A stretch of DNA of 64,000 nucleotides, from positions 155,283,718 to 155,347,717 of the forward strand of contig NC_079134.1 of the NCBI RefSeq assembly GCF_945859705.1, given 5' to 3'. Origin of the DNA: Episyrphus balteatus. Its lineage: Eukaryota > Arthropoda > Insecta > Diptera > Syrphidae. The notes under the pieces were generated by a model, which was not told where the DNA came from, searched no databases, and saw nothing but the letters and a program-made list of their open reading frames with translations. A program made the translations under genes and the position numbers. Of this stretch, positions 45,555 to 55,850 are shown piece by piece (position 1 is the first letter of the stretch; each line of letters starts with the position of its first letter).

Positions 45555-48022
45555 TTCGATAAAAATTAAAATAGTTTTGAAAAAAGTAATTTAAATAGTA
45601 AAAATGTTTTAAAAAATTATTCAAAATTATTTGTTTTAAACCAAATAACTTACCGAATAGTTTTTGGTCAAAATTTTAAGAATTCGCCTGTTCTTGTTTT
45701 AATTAAAGCTCTTAATTCACAATATTCACATTCACACGACTTTAATTCTAAAAATCATAATAAAATTTCAATTTTTAATTTCACTGTTAACACCACTGCC
45801 TTAAATTAAAAATTATAAGAAACTTAAAGTTTTGTAATAAAAAAAGAAACTATTTTTTTTTTCAACTTGTATTATTTAATTCGTATGTAAAATTTTACTT
45901 TAAAACTTTTACTTCTTACACTTAAAACACCACCAAATTGTTTTTTTTATTATTTTTATGAGATTTTTTATAAAAACACTCACTTTTCACACTCTATTAA
46001 AATTGCATTTAAAAATGCAGTTTGTACAGTTTTGTAATCTATAAGACTTTTGTATAGAATTGCTTCTTCAAAAATTGTTTTTTTTTTTTCAAATGCTCAC
46101 TTCTTTCCACTATCGGTTAGAAACGATTATTGATGAGGATATTGATTTTTTAAAACAAAAGAACCTTAAAATTTTACTTTTTTTTATATATTTACACACA
46201 CATACATATAACCCTAAAAAACTTTCAAAAAATTTTTTTATGACATTCCCAAAATATAGTACCTACCTAATGATAAGAAGGGTTGCGTAATTTCAAGAAT
46301 TAAAAAACATAATACAGCCATGAATGGTATGGTAGGTATAGGTAGTATGGGATTTTCCACAGCTAGATTCTACCTGCATATAACAATAAATTTGCAATAC
46401 ACTCATTACAAATTGGATGACTTTCTTAACACCCACCGTCGAAAAAGAGGTATCTATCCATTCATAAATAAATATAGGTACACAAATCTTTTTTTTGTTA
46501 TAATTTTGGGTTGAATGATTAAGATTAAGATTGAATGAATTAGGGTTTGTTTTTTTTTTGGGCGGATAGATATATATATTGTACATTGAACCACATGACC
46601 AAATGTAGGTACGTTCAATATAGAAACCCATTACTCTGAGCTTTTATGATTTTATTGTTAAAATACTTACATATGTGTATTTTCAGGTATACATACCTAC
46701 ATACATTTATACATGTACCTACATAAAAAAAAAACGATGAATGCTTAGAACTTCGTGTGAGAATTTTGCATTTTGAAAACCATTTGAAGTTTGCATCAAA
46801 ATAAATGCCAAGCAACACACGCACTTCAACATCATAAACATTGATATTTAAATTTTAGAAACATAGGTCTAGCGATACTAACTTGAAATACGAAAGCAAG
46901 AGGTACGTGTGATAAAATCGTGCAATAAACAATAATTCAAATGGGATACCTACTTCGATTTGTAGGCAAAATTATTTAAAATGGCGTAAGAAATTATAAA
47001 AAAAAATTTACATATTTTCAGATTTCTTATGAAATTCCTTTAAAAATCAAATTATAACTATGTTATTCAAAATATTTTTCCTAAAAATCTTTGACATAAA
47101 AGCTACTTTTATCATAAGAGCAAGTACGTGCGACCCCAGTCGTGCATTTTATTTTGTATTAAAACTGAATTTTTGCATTGAAATAATTAATTTTCTCAAA
47201 GACTGTGGTAAATAGGAACTTTAAATTTTTGCTATTTAACTTTCACCAGTAAGCGTTATTAAATGAATAAAAAATAATTTTATGTTTAGATGTTGAACTT
47301 TAAAAAAAAAATACATAAGTTACATTTTTTTTCAAAACTTTTATTAAAAAAAGTTCTTCGAAAATGAAATACTTTTTAATTTTTTTCATAAACCGTAATA
47401 CATATTGACATTTCCTTTTCTAATTTGAAATCATAATAAATGCGGCCAAAAAAATTTGAAAATAAATGCATTTTATATTACGACCAAGTTTAAAAAACGA
47501 CATGTTAAAATTTTTTCAATAATTTTCTTTTTCAAAAATCGGAGTTCAATTACCATTCTTTCAAAAGCCGTTCATTCAATTAACTTAATTTTAATTTTAC
47601 ATATATGACTAAGCTTCTAGCTTTTAAAAAATGTATATTTGAATATTGTAGGTGTTGCCGTTGTGTTCAAATATTTTTTTTTTGTGTTTGAAGTCAATTA
47701 ATAAGAAAATTGCATCTATCGCTTGAACTATGGAAGATTGTCCCTCACTCCCATATATTTTTTTTCCTTGAATTTCCTAGACAATCTTTTGGCATCAAAT
47801 AATTTATGAAATTTAAGAAAAATTTTTGAAAAAAATTGATTTTTGTTCATAAAAATCTTCAATTAAATTTAAAAAATCAAAACGGCAACACCGGCAATTT
47901 TTAATCTATAGATTTTAAAGTATTTTTAATTACCGACGTTTGAATAAAAAGATCATCAAAATCTATACTGTTCGGCCGGGTTCCCTAATATTGCCAATTT
48001 TTGAGCTTTAGTTACTCCACTA

Positions 48023-48420
48023 AGGGTAATTTTTATAATTTATATTTACACAATAATTTATTAGTTGTGCATTTATTTATTATTGTAAGTACATTAATGT
48101 TAATTGAACTAAAATTGCAGGTCAACAACATTTAACTCTTTTATTTTTGCTTCTGAGTATAAAATATACTTTTCGAAAGATTTTGGTGTTTTTAACTCAA
48201 ATCCAAAGTAAAAATTATTTAAACTTTGTTCATTTTTAAAATAAAATTTGTAAAAATTCTTTAAAAACGTATTGTCTTCTTTCAAATACTAATTTAATTT
48301 TTCCTATATAATTTTTATTTTATTTGTCTGTGTTCGTAAGACAGGATCATATCACGTTAGTTATCGATCTAATAGAGAACCTGTTACGGAGTTGGAATTG
48401 CATGTAGAATTTGAACCAGT
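48023..48420. other. AT-rich non-coding, nothing recognised
   Basis: No gene or repeat seen between the foldback right arm and the LINE fragment. Confidence 0.4.
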
Positions 48421-48437
48421 GTTGTGCCCACTTTTTT

Positions 48438-48681
48438 AATAAAAATAAAAAGAAAGGTAGGCCTAAAAACTCCTGGTACAAGCAAATTCAAAAACACCAG
48501 CATTCAGTTGGCCTTAGAAATGGAACAATACAAAACGGGGAGGCTTGCCGCCGATTTCTGAGGTCAACCCGGCGAACCCCACAAGCGGATCACTAGTGTG
48601 AAGCAGTAACGTGGGATAGTTATGATCCCCTCGACATCGAGATCATAACAGCGCTGCAGCGCCGAGAAAAAGGAAGAAGAA
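48438..48681 (+). pseudogene. 5'-truncated LINE tail with 17-bp TSD
   Basis: Identical 17-mers GTTGTGCCCACTTTTTT flank the insert (48421-48437 and 48682-48698), the hallmark of target-primed reverse transcription. The frame reads KKGRPKNSWYKQIQ and ends FLRSTRRTPQADH at a stop (48594-48596), resembling the extreme C-terminal tail of insect LINE ORF2 proteins with a GRPxxxW motif. A short GC-richer 3' UTR and an AAAGGAAGAAGAA tail follow. Only this terminal piece was copied. Confidence 0.7.
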
Positions 48682-48838
48682 GTTGTGCCCACTTTTTTGC
48701 ATCGAGTTTTATACTGCGTTTCTTACATGTTAAATACTCGATGTTAAAAACTTGAAACCCAATGATGTAAAAAATGGTACAAAAATCCTAAAAACAAATC
48801 TTATTGTTATGGAATGTTTTAATTCTTTTGCTTTTTTT

Positions 48839-49272
48839 TTAACTATTGGGGAAAAAGAAAACTCTGTAATTTTTTAACGATATGGTAAGGAGGTAACTAA
48901 ATTTTATTAAATTTTTTTTATTATCTTCATCATCAAAATGCAGAGGAAATGCATCATTTCGTTTGCTTTTCAACGTAAAATACATGTCAATTAATTCCTT
49001 GGAACTTTCAAATATTAATGGAATTGCGCCCAATTTAAATTTCGGGAAAAATTTACTTTAAAGCTTATTTGGAGAGGTTTTCGTTTTTCATTCCTGCCAT
49101 AGCACAAAAAACATCACCTTCTTTAAATTAATCCACATTTTTGCTTAAAATAATGCCAATCTTCAATGCCCTCTCCTGAAAATTTAACGTTATTTGGTCG
49201 TTAGTCAGAATTTCGATATCGATAAATGGTTGCAAATAATATAATATTAGAGCATTATCATTTAGTGCCATG
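48839..49272 (-). pseudogene. Degenerate coding-like sequence, unrecognised
   Basis: Two minus-strand frames read like real protein. One starts MALNDNALILYYLQPF (49272) and runs about 47 codons to a stop. After a gap with stops, the other reads LGAIPLIFESSKELIDMYFT and continues through FPLHFDDEDNKK. The residue mix is unlike a random AT-rich frame, but I recognise no family. It may be a decayed transposase or host gene fragment. Confidence that it was ever coding is low. Confidence 0.3.
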
Positions 49273-49849
49273 TTTTGGCGATGTTCTATGATATGTATTA
49301 ATTAAAAAAAAAAAAAACTAATGTAGGTGATTCTTGAGAGCAATATACTGACCGACTACGCTATAGATATAGATTTTGTATTTGATTTGAAGAGCACAAA
49401 ATTCAACTCATCGAAATTTCCGTCCGGAAGTTTGATTTCAATTGATTTTAAAAATTTTAGTTATATTTTAACAAAAATTGATAATGATTTAAAGTATTCT
49501 CACAAGTTTTTCCTGTTCATTTATTCTTTTACCATTTCTTTACCCAGATTTTTGTTTTGAAACATTTTTTCTAATATTTTTTTTTACTTCGACATCGTTT
49601 TATTCAGAAAAAAAAATGACATTTTTCTCTTCTGATTTTGAACATAAGTTAAAATTATTAGAAAATCCTTTGAAGTAAACCACCTTCTCCTACAACACTC
49701 ATAATTTCAAATTATGCTTAGGTACTCCGCTCACTTCGAGGGAATAAAATTCATGATAATATAAATGTCCTTTTTTTTGGGTAAAATACTGCAGTTTATA
49801 AATTCCAAATGGAGCAAATTGGTGAACTGTAGTTTAAACCAAAAGTAGA
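49273..49849. other. AT-rich non-coding, nothing certain
   Basis: Contains a 77-codon plus-strand frame at 49327-49560 that is hydrophobic and Phe/Ser-rich, with no recognised domain. Otherwise T-rich sequence. Confidence 0.35.
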
Positions 49850-49994
49850 ATTCTAACGGGATCGAGCCAAAATTCTGCTTTTTTAACGAAAATTCAGTTT
49901 TTCAAAATGTTTTTCTATTCTGTTTTTCAAAATTCTGCTAGCATTATACTTGAACAAAAAAAAACTGCCAATTCTGTTTTTTTTTTTTTTTATA

Positions 49995-52301
49995 GCATAG
50001 GGTAAAAGCGGGTGAGATGGCATACCTTTTTTGTTTTTGGCATATTTTTCAAAGTAAACCACATTTCATACTTCTAACAATGCAAAAATGTTCTATATTC
50101 AATATCCAACGTATTGTTTGTTTTACAGATTTTTATATATTAGATTTATATTTTTAAATTAATATAGAAAAAAAGTTTAAAAAAAAAACCATCTCCCCCT
50201 ATAGGGTGGGTGAGATGACGCATGAGTTTGTTTTAGGTTTCTATTGCCAAATTCATTGCACAAATGGTTGAACGATGTGAAGGAGTCAAGCACCAATGCA
50301 TGCCATATAACAGATTGCAACTAGTCGTCTTTTTTATAAAATTTGAACTTGGTTGAATTACTTAAAAAAAAATAGTTTGAGGGTGATATGGCACATGCTA
50401 ACACTATACTCGAGTAAAAAATTCTAGTACGGAATGCGCCATTTCACAAGAAAAAAACTGCGCCATCTCACCTTTTTTCGCATAACTCCTATTCGTAAGC
50501 ACCTATTAAAAGCAGATAGAAATAGAGCTCAGATTTCACATGCAATGCATAACTTATACTCTCTTGTATGTATTGTTGTATCAAGGGCATCTAAGATCCC
50601 ACCGACTCACAAAATATCGGAACAAAAAAAAAAGAGCGAAAAAAAAAATTCGAAAAAAATAATCACATGATTTGCTTTGAAATTTTTTTTAATTTTTTGT
50701 ATCACAGACAAAGAAACGAATACTAGACCAGGGTCGATAATTTTTGAAACCAAAAAAAATCATAGTAGGATGAAACCCATTGAAAAAGGAGGTGAATATG
50801 ATGAAAATTAAAGGAAAAATAAATTACGGGCGAGCCGAGTTCGGGAAGTGGGTGGGTTGAGTTTTTAATGGTAAAAAATGGTATATCTCGATTTCCGGCA
50901 AAACTACAAATCCTATAGAAAAAAGTTGTATGGCAAAGTTGTAGGTAATAAAAAGATCTACAACTTTTGTATCAACAATTTTTTCACATAACCTCAAAAT
51001 TTATGTGAAAAATTCAAAAACCCGAGTTTTTGGTTTTTTATTTTTATCTTTTTCAAAAACAAAAATTTTTCTACGAAATTTGGTGAAAACTTACTTTATT
51101 ATGTTCCAAATACACTGTAATTTATTTGATTTAAAATATTAATTTGTTCTCCTTATTTTGACTTAATACCAAAAAAACACCCTAATTTTCAATCGAAAAT
51201 TCACGTGTCAAAATATCAGCTTTTTTCAAAAAGTCGGTGGGCATTTCGTTCGTTAAAATGTCTATTTTCTGATGGTGTAAAAAAAATTTTACATTAGTAT
51301 ACTATAGAACATGTTCTAGTAAAATTCAAAAAATGAAAAAAGCTTGAATTCGAAAAAAAATTTTTATCATTGTTTACAATTTTGGCCTATTTATTCAAAT
51401 TTACACTTTAATTACTCAAAAAACGTAAGATTAATCAATGTTACATGAAATCTTACGTTTTTTGAGTAATTAAAGTGTAAATTTGAATAAATAGGCCAAA
51501 ATTGTAAACAATGATAAAAATTTTTTTTCGAATTCAAGCTTTTTTCATTTTTTGAATTTTACTAGAACATGTTCTATAGTATACTAATGTAAAATTTTTT
51601 TTACACCATCAGAAAATAGACATTTTAACGAACGAAATGCCCACCGACTTTTTGAAAAAAGCTGATATTTTGACACGTGAATTTTCGATTGAAAATTAGG
51701 GTGTTTTTTTGGTATTAAGTCAAAATAAGGAGAACAAATTAATATTTTAAATCAAATAAATTACAGTGTATTTGGAACATAATAAAGTAAGTTTTCACCA
51801 AATTTCGTAGAAAAATTTTTGTTTTTGAAAAAGATAAAAATAAAAAACCAAAAACTCGGTTTTTTGAATTTTTCACATAAATTTTGAGGTTATGTGAAAA
51901 AATTGTTGATACAAAAGTTGTAGATCTTTTTATTACCTACAACTTTGCCATACAACTTTTTTCTATAGGATTTGTAGTTTTGCGGAAATCGAGATATACC
52001 ATTTTTTACCATCAAAAACTCAACCCACCCACTTCCCGAACTCGGCTCGCCCGTAATTTATTTTTTCTTTCATTCTTATCATATTCCCCTCCTTTTCCAA
52101 TGGGTTTCATCCTACTATGATTTTTTTGTACTTTTTAATGTTTTTGAAGGCATCGGCACTGGTCTATACTGGCTACTTCGATTTTAAATATTTAAAGAAA
52201 GCTAAAATATTTTTCATACATTTTTAAAGCAATAAATGCCCAAGATATTTAAGGTGCGCCATCTCCCCCGTTGCGCCATATCACCCGCTTTTACCCTATG
52301 C
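49995..52301. mobile_element. Inverted-repeat element with GCATAGGGTAAAAGCGGGTGA ends
   Basis: The left end GCATAGGGTAAAAGCGGGTG is matched inverted at the right end (52281-52301). Subterminal GGGTGAGATGG and GCGCCATCTCACC motifs recur in both orientations inward (50021, 50205, 50370, 50461 and 52254-52288). No TSD could be assigned. It encloses the large palindrome at 50751-52128. Confidence 0.7.
50751..52128. repeat. 1.38-kb nearly perfect palindrome
   Basis: Two arms of about 680 bp are inverse copies meeting at a 16-nt spacer (51433-51448). The innermost arms read AAAACGTAAGATT and AATCTTACGTTTT. The outermost match is around AATCATAGTAGGATGAAA and its complement. Arms differ at scattered sites (for example near 50800 versus 52075), so this is not a trivial read duplication. 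It encodes no protein. A transcript would fold into a very long hairpin. Confidence 0.95.
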
Positions 52302-52878
52302 GCTGACTAAAGAAAAATACACCTTATTAATGTTATAGGTAATTCAACATTGGTACTTTCCTAATTTTTTTTTGTTTAAGTGTCGCAAATATTTTTTTAA
52401 ATGCATAGACTGACTTTCTTTCAAATAAATTCTTTAACTTATTGGAACCGATGTTGCTTGATACAAAATATTCCTTTTCTTATTCAAATTTTTGAAATTC
52501 AAATTTTTGAATATTCATTTTTATTTGATAAATTAAAAAATTTTGAATTATTTTCGGAAATGTTATGTATTAAAAACCTTTTCTTAATATTTTCAAATTT
52601 ATTCATTTATAAAACAAAAATTAATATGCATTCAAAGAATGACAAATTATGTAGGTAGGTAATCAAATAAGTAGATAATTTTTCAAGAAGATGATTTTAC
52701 AGAATTTCGCAAAAAATTAAAAAAGGGTTTGGAAAATGTTAAAAGGCGCGCGCTTTTTAACATTTTCCAAACCCTTTTTCAATTTTTTGCTGAATTTTGA
52801 AAAACAGAATTATGAAACGCAGAATTTTGAAAGCAGAATTTTGACCCCGGCAGAATTTTGACCCCAACCCATTCTAAC

Positions 52879-53387
52879 TTCTGCTGTGAAACTGAAAAAA
52901 AAAAACACTTCCTTGATAGAATCTGGCGGCACAACTTTTTTACTAATAGTTCTTAAAAAAAATCCTCTTTCTGTCAATTATTTTTGAAGACCAGTTTCTT
53001 TTTTTTTTAATTTCCGGATCCAAACTTCAAAACAATCTCAGTAATTATAAATATTTTTTATTTAACCTAAAACTTGATTTAAAAAAAAAAAAATTAAATA
53101 AAAATACTAGTAATTAGTGCGATTTTTAAAGTTTAGAACTACCTTAATTTAAATAATGGACTAGCATCCATTTTGATGCAAGAAACTCAATTCCTTCGCT
53201 TTGGCTTTGAGTACCTATAAATAAAATCCAGGGTTTAACAGTTTTTGATCTTAAAAATTAACATTTTGATTACCTATACATTTAACTTTTGAGTAGATTC
53301 ATACACGAGTAGCAAAACAAAAATTCAATTTTATTATGACACTTCATAATTCATTCTATATTAAGTCTTAAAATGGTGAGGCTTCTT
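52879..53387. other. AT-rich non-coding, nothing recognised
   Basis: No gene or bounded repeat. Confidence 0.4.
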
Positions 53388-53395
53388 ATTAATAC

Positions 53396-54233
53396 TAGAC
53401 TGATTCAAAAAAAAATTTTTTTTTTTTGTTCAAAGCATTGTTGAAAATATTGTTGGAAATGACGATAAAAAAATGCTGTAAAAGTTTCAGCCCTTAATGT
53501 TAACATTTAATACCGCCGCATCGCAAATTTCTATTTCCCATGCGATTTGTATGGGAAAGATTGTGTATTTGTGTTTAGAATTGTTTATCTTTTTAATGGT
53601 TCATCCAAAAGGCTTGACAAATCATTTTCTTTTATAAAATTGTCTGCTCTACAAAAAAGCTCTTAATAATTTTTTTGATTTACCCCCGCGTTTCGAAGTT
53701 ATTCAAATTTAAAATATAAAAAGCAATTTTTTCTCATTTTTTTCCGATTTTTTGACGAAATTATTAGGTTTTTCAAAAAATTTGGCAAAATTTTCGAATA
53801 TTTGTATTCTATGTTGTGTTTTGGTTTCACAGATCCTTTAATATAACTCTCAAACCCCTAATACTATCATATTAGATTTCTTCAATAAATTTGAATTATT
53901 CATTTTTTCAACTAAAAATTATTTTAATTAATTTTTCGCGTCCGTTTTTTTTTAAATTTTATAAATGCAATTTTGTAAAGCGTTCAATTTTATACTAGAA
54001 AATGATTAAATCTAGCCTTTTTGATGAACCATTATAAATATTAAAAAAATCTAAACACGAATACACAATTTTTCCCATACAAATCGTATGGGAAATAGAA
54101 ATTTGTGATGCGGCGGTACTAAATGATAACATTAAGGGCTGAAACTTTTACTGTATTTTTTTTATCGTCATTTCCAACAATATTTTCAAAAATGCTGAAC
54201 AAAAAAAAAAAAAAATTTTTTTGAATCAGTCTA
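53396..54233. mobile_element. hAT-like foldback MITE, 838 bp, 8-bp TSD
   Basis: Ends TAGACTGATTC and GAATCAGTCTA are flanked by ATTAATAC on both sides (53388-53395 and 54234-54241). The 8-bp TSD has T at position 2 and A at position 7, the hAT pattern. Arms continue inward for roughly 220 bp with blocks such as GGAAATGACGATAAAAAAAT, TTAATACCGCCGCATC-like sequence and CATACAAATCGTATGGGAAA. No transposase. Confidence 0.8.
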
Positions 54234-54241
54234 ATTAATAC

Positions 54242-55452
54242 AACTTAATTTCGTTTTAAAAATAAAACGTTTTTTATTATACAACTGCTGGAAAGCATTT
54301 TTATTTTACTTATTAATCAAATAACATGTTTGGAAAAAAATAACTAAGACTTATGCACAAGGATACAATAATCATTATTTGTCACGCTAGCGATTTTTTC
54401 AGTAGGATTTAGTATGTAGGATGAAAATATAATTTTGTAATCCCTATAACTTCTCATCCACCCACAGTCACCCACATTATGTATGTTTTTTTACATGGAA
54501 ATTATTAGTTCAATATAAAAATATAGAATTATTTTGTTTGCTTGTTTATTTTATTATTTTCTATAATAAAGTTGAAAATATCTCAAGCATCAATTTTTTC
54601 CATAATTATCTAACAAACAATTTTTTTTCTATGAAATTATCTAATATGTATATGAACAATGCTTCGCATCGTTAATACAAAAAAAAAAAAAAATAAATAA
54701 ATCAATAAAGTGTCATCATGTAGGAGAATTTAATTAAAACCACTTCATCGATGTAATGCATCATGATTGACACGTGTATGTAAGTACGTCGCGTCGGTCG
54801 TCGTATATAAATGTATCTTGAATACTGTGTGGTCGATGCTATAGAGAAATGGCATTATTTTACATCATTCTATTAATATAATTATAATTATTATTTTTTA
54901 CTACCAAGAAAACAAAAAAAAAAAAAAACAAATATAAACAAATCAAACAACATAACATTAATACACAATGTAGGTAGATTAGAAGAGTATAGGTAGGTAA
55001 TACTAATATTGTCGGCTTTAAATAATAAATAATTTGCAACCGTTACACTTTGATCGATTCTAAACGAAATTTAATCCACATATAGAAAAATTCTTAAACA
55101 CTAAGCAAAAAAAAAAAAAGTATTTTCAAGTCATGTTTAAACCACAAAAATATCTAAGCATCTGAGAAATAGGTATTCCGTTACAAAAAGGCAGATACTA
55201 TCCACTCTATTCCACGACTATACGAAGATGGATAAAACATGGCAACATAAGTTTGTTTCCTATAACGGTATCATATGGCACAGTATCTAAGTGCCCCATT
55301 AACACATTGTCAAATTAAGGGATGCAGAAAATTTATGAAAGAATTTCAAACATCTATTTCCGGTTAGGAAGGTATCTTAACTCTTACCTGAATCTCCTAT
55401 TATTCTAACTGGTTTTTTATATTCGTATAGATCGTTAATTTAGGGAACACTT
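54242..55452. other. AT-rich non-coding, nothing recognised
   Basis: Contains an A run near 54679-54692, a GC-richer patch GTCGCGTCGGTCGTCG near 54787, and no supported gene. Confidence 0.4.
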
Positions 55453-55850
55453 TTGTCAATGAAAAGGACAATAAAAAAAACACAAACAGTTTTGAGTGTC
55501 AAAGTCGTTCGTTATATTATTTCCGTAAGAATATATTGTTTTTTTTTTGTTCACACAAAAACCGCCAGGAGGCGCAACACGTGCTGCTTAGAACAGAAGA
55601 CACAAGGATTTCCGAATTGCCAATTCAAACAAGCCACCACATCGATTCAAGCCGCACAACAAACTGATCTCATTGATTATGGTGGCAGAGCCAAACGTCA
55701 GTTGTTAGATCGCAAAAATAAAAAAAAAATAAAAACAAAAGCAGCAACAAGCAACAACACAGCAATAACATCAACATCAAATGCAAAAAAAAAAAAAAAT
55801 AATGCAGTTCCAGCGTTGCCAAGATGTTAAAGAAATCATAAAACAACAAA
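55453..55850 (+). other. Possible host transcript segment with 125-codon frame
   Basis: An open frame at 55453-55830 includes NTCCLEQKTQGFPNCQ and IDYGGRAKRQLLDRKNKKK before an Asn/Thr/Ser-rich tail. A pyrimidine-rich tract followed by CGCCAG near 55561-55568 resembles a splice acceptor. CAACAA-rich sequence such as GCAGCAACAAGCAACAACAC is typical of insect untranslated leaders. No domain was recognised, so coding status is uncertain. Confidence 0.2.

Larger units (their letters stand above)
36985..47155 (-). mobile_element. Helentron (Helitron2), apparently complete, about 10.2 kb
   Basis: A rolling-circle transposon carrying the 2,318-aa ORF. On the minus strand the 5' end is proposed near 47155, where about 39 bases are shared with the derivative ending at 8317, including the partly self-complementary CGTGCGACCCCAGTCGTGCA. 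The 3' end is proposed near 36985-36991, beside the 20-bp hairpin ACTTGCTCTATAGGGCAAGT (36992-37011). TACTTGCTCT at one end and AGAGCAAGTA at the other form the short subterminal inverted repeats expected of Helentrons. There is no TSD, as expected for insertion between T and T. The 3' non-coding part has a microsatellite, three tandem units and a later MITE. Exact ends are inferred. Confidence 0.75.
36097..48022. mobile_element. Inverted-repeat element split by the Helentron
   Basis: The left arm (36097-36720) starts TAGTAGAGTAACTAAAGC, and the right arm (47340-48022) ends in the complement of TAGTGGAGTAACTAAAGC. Strong shared blocks include ATTAGGGAACCCGGCCGAAC, AATTGCCGGTGTTGCCGT, GGGACAATCTTCCAT, CGGCAACACCTACAAT-like sequence and TTTTTGGCC. 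The arms diverge by many substitutions and small indels, so the element is old. Between them lie a small MITE (36727-36958) and the Helentron (about 36985-47155). Removing these leaves only about 200 bp of spacer, so the original was probably a 1.5-kb foldback. No convincing TSD. Confidence 0.65.
49858..52870. mobile_element. Mutator-like element with 8-bp TSD, host of nested insertions
   Basis: Begins GGGATCGAGCCAAAATTCTG and ends GAATTTTGACCCCAACCC, flanked by ATTCTAAC (49850-49857 and 52871-52878). It is the larger relative of 22019-22424: both share TTTATTTGATAAATTAA, CCTTTTCTTAATATTTTC, GCATTCAAAGAATGACAAAT and the central palindrome near AAAGGCGCGCGCTTTT (about 52741-52756). The family body is interrupted between about 49990 and 52470 by the element at 49995-52301 and some further sequence. 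Confidence 0.75.

Noticed and set aside
45647..45660. A GTAAGT splice-donor-like site on the minus strand about 100 bases upstream of the Helentron start codon
   Set aside because: No AG acceptor exists between it and the start codon; the first usable one lies inside the ORF and would remove the start, so a 5' UTR intron is not supported.
50751..52128. Palindrome considered as an assembly artefact
   Set aside because: The two arms differ at scattered substitutions and small indels, which a mirrored read would not produce; still worth confirming with reads.
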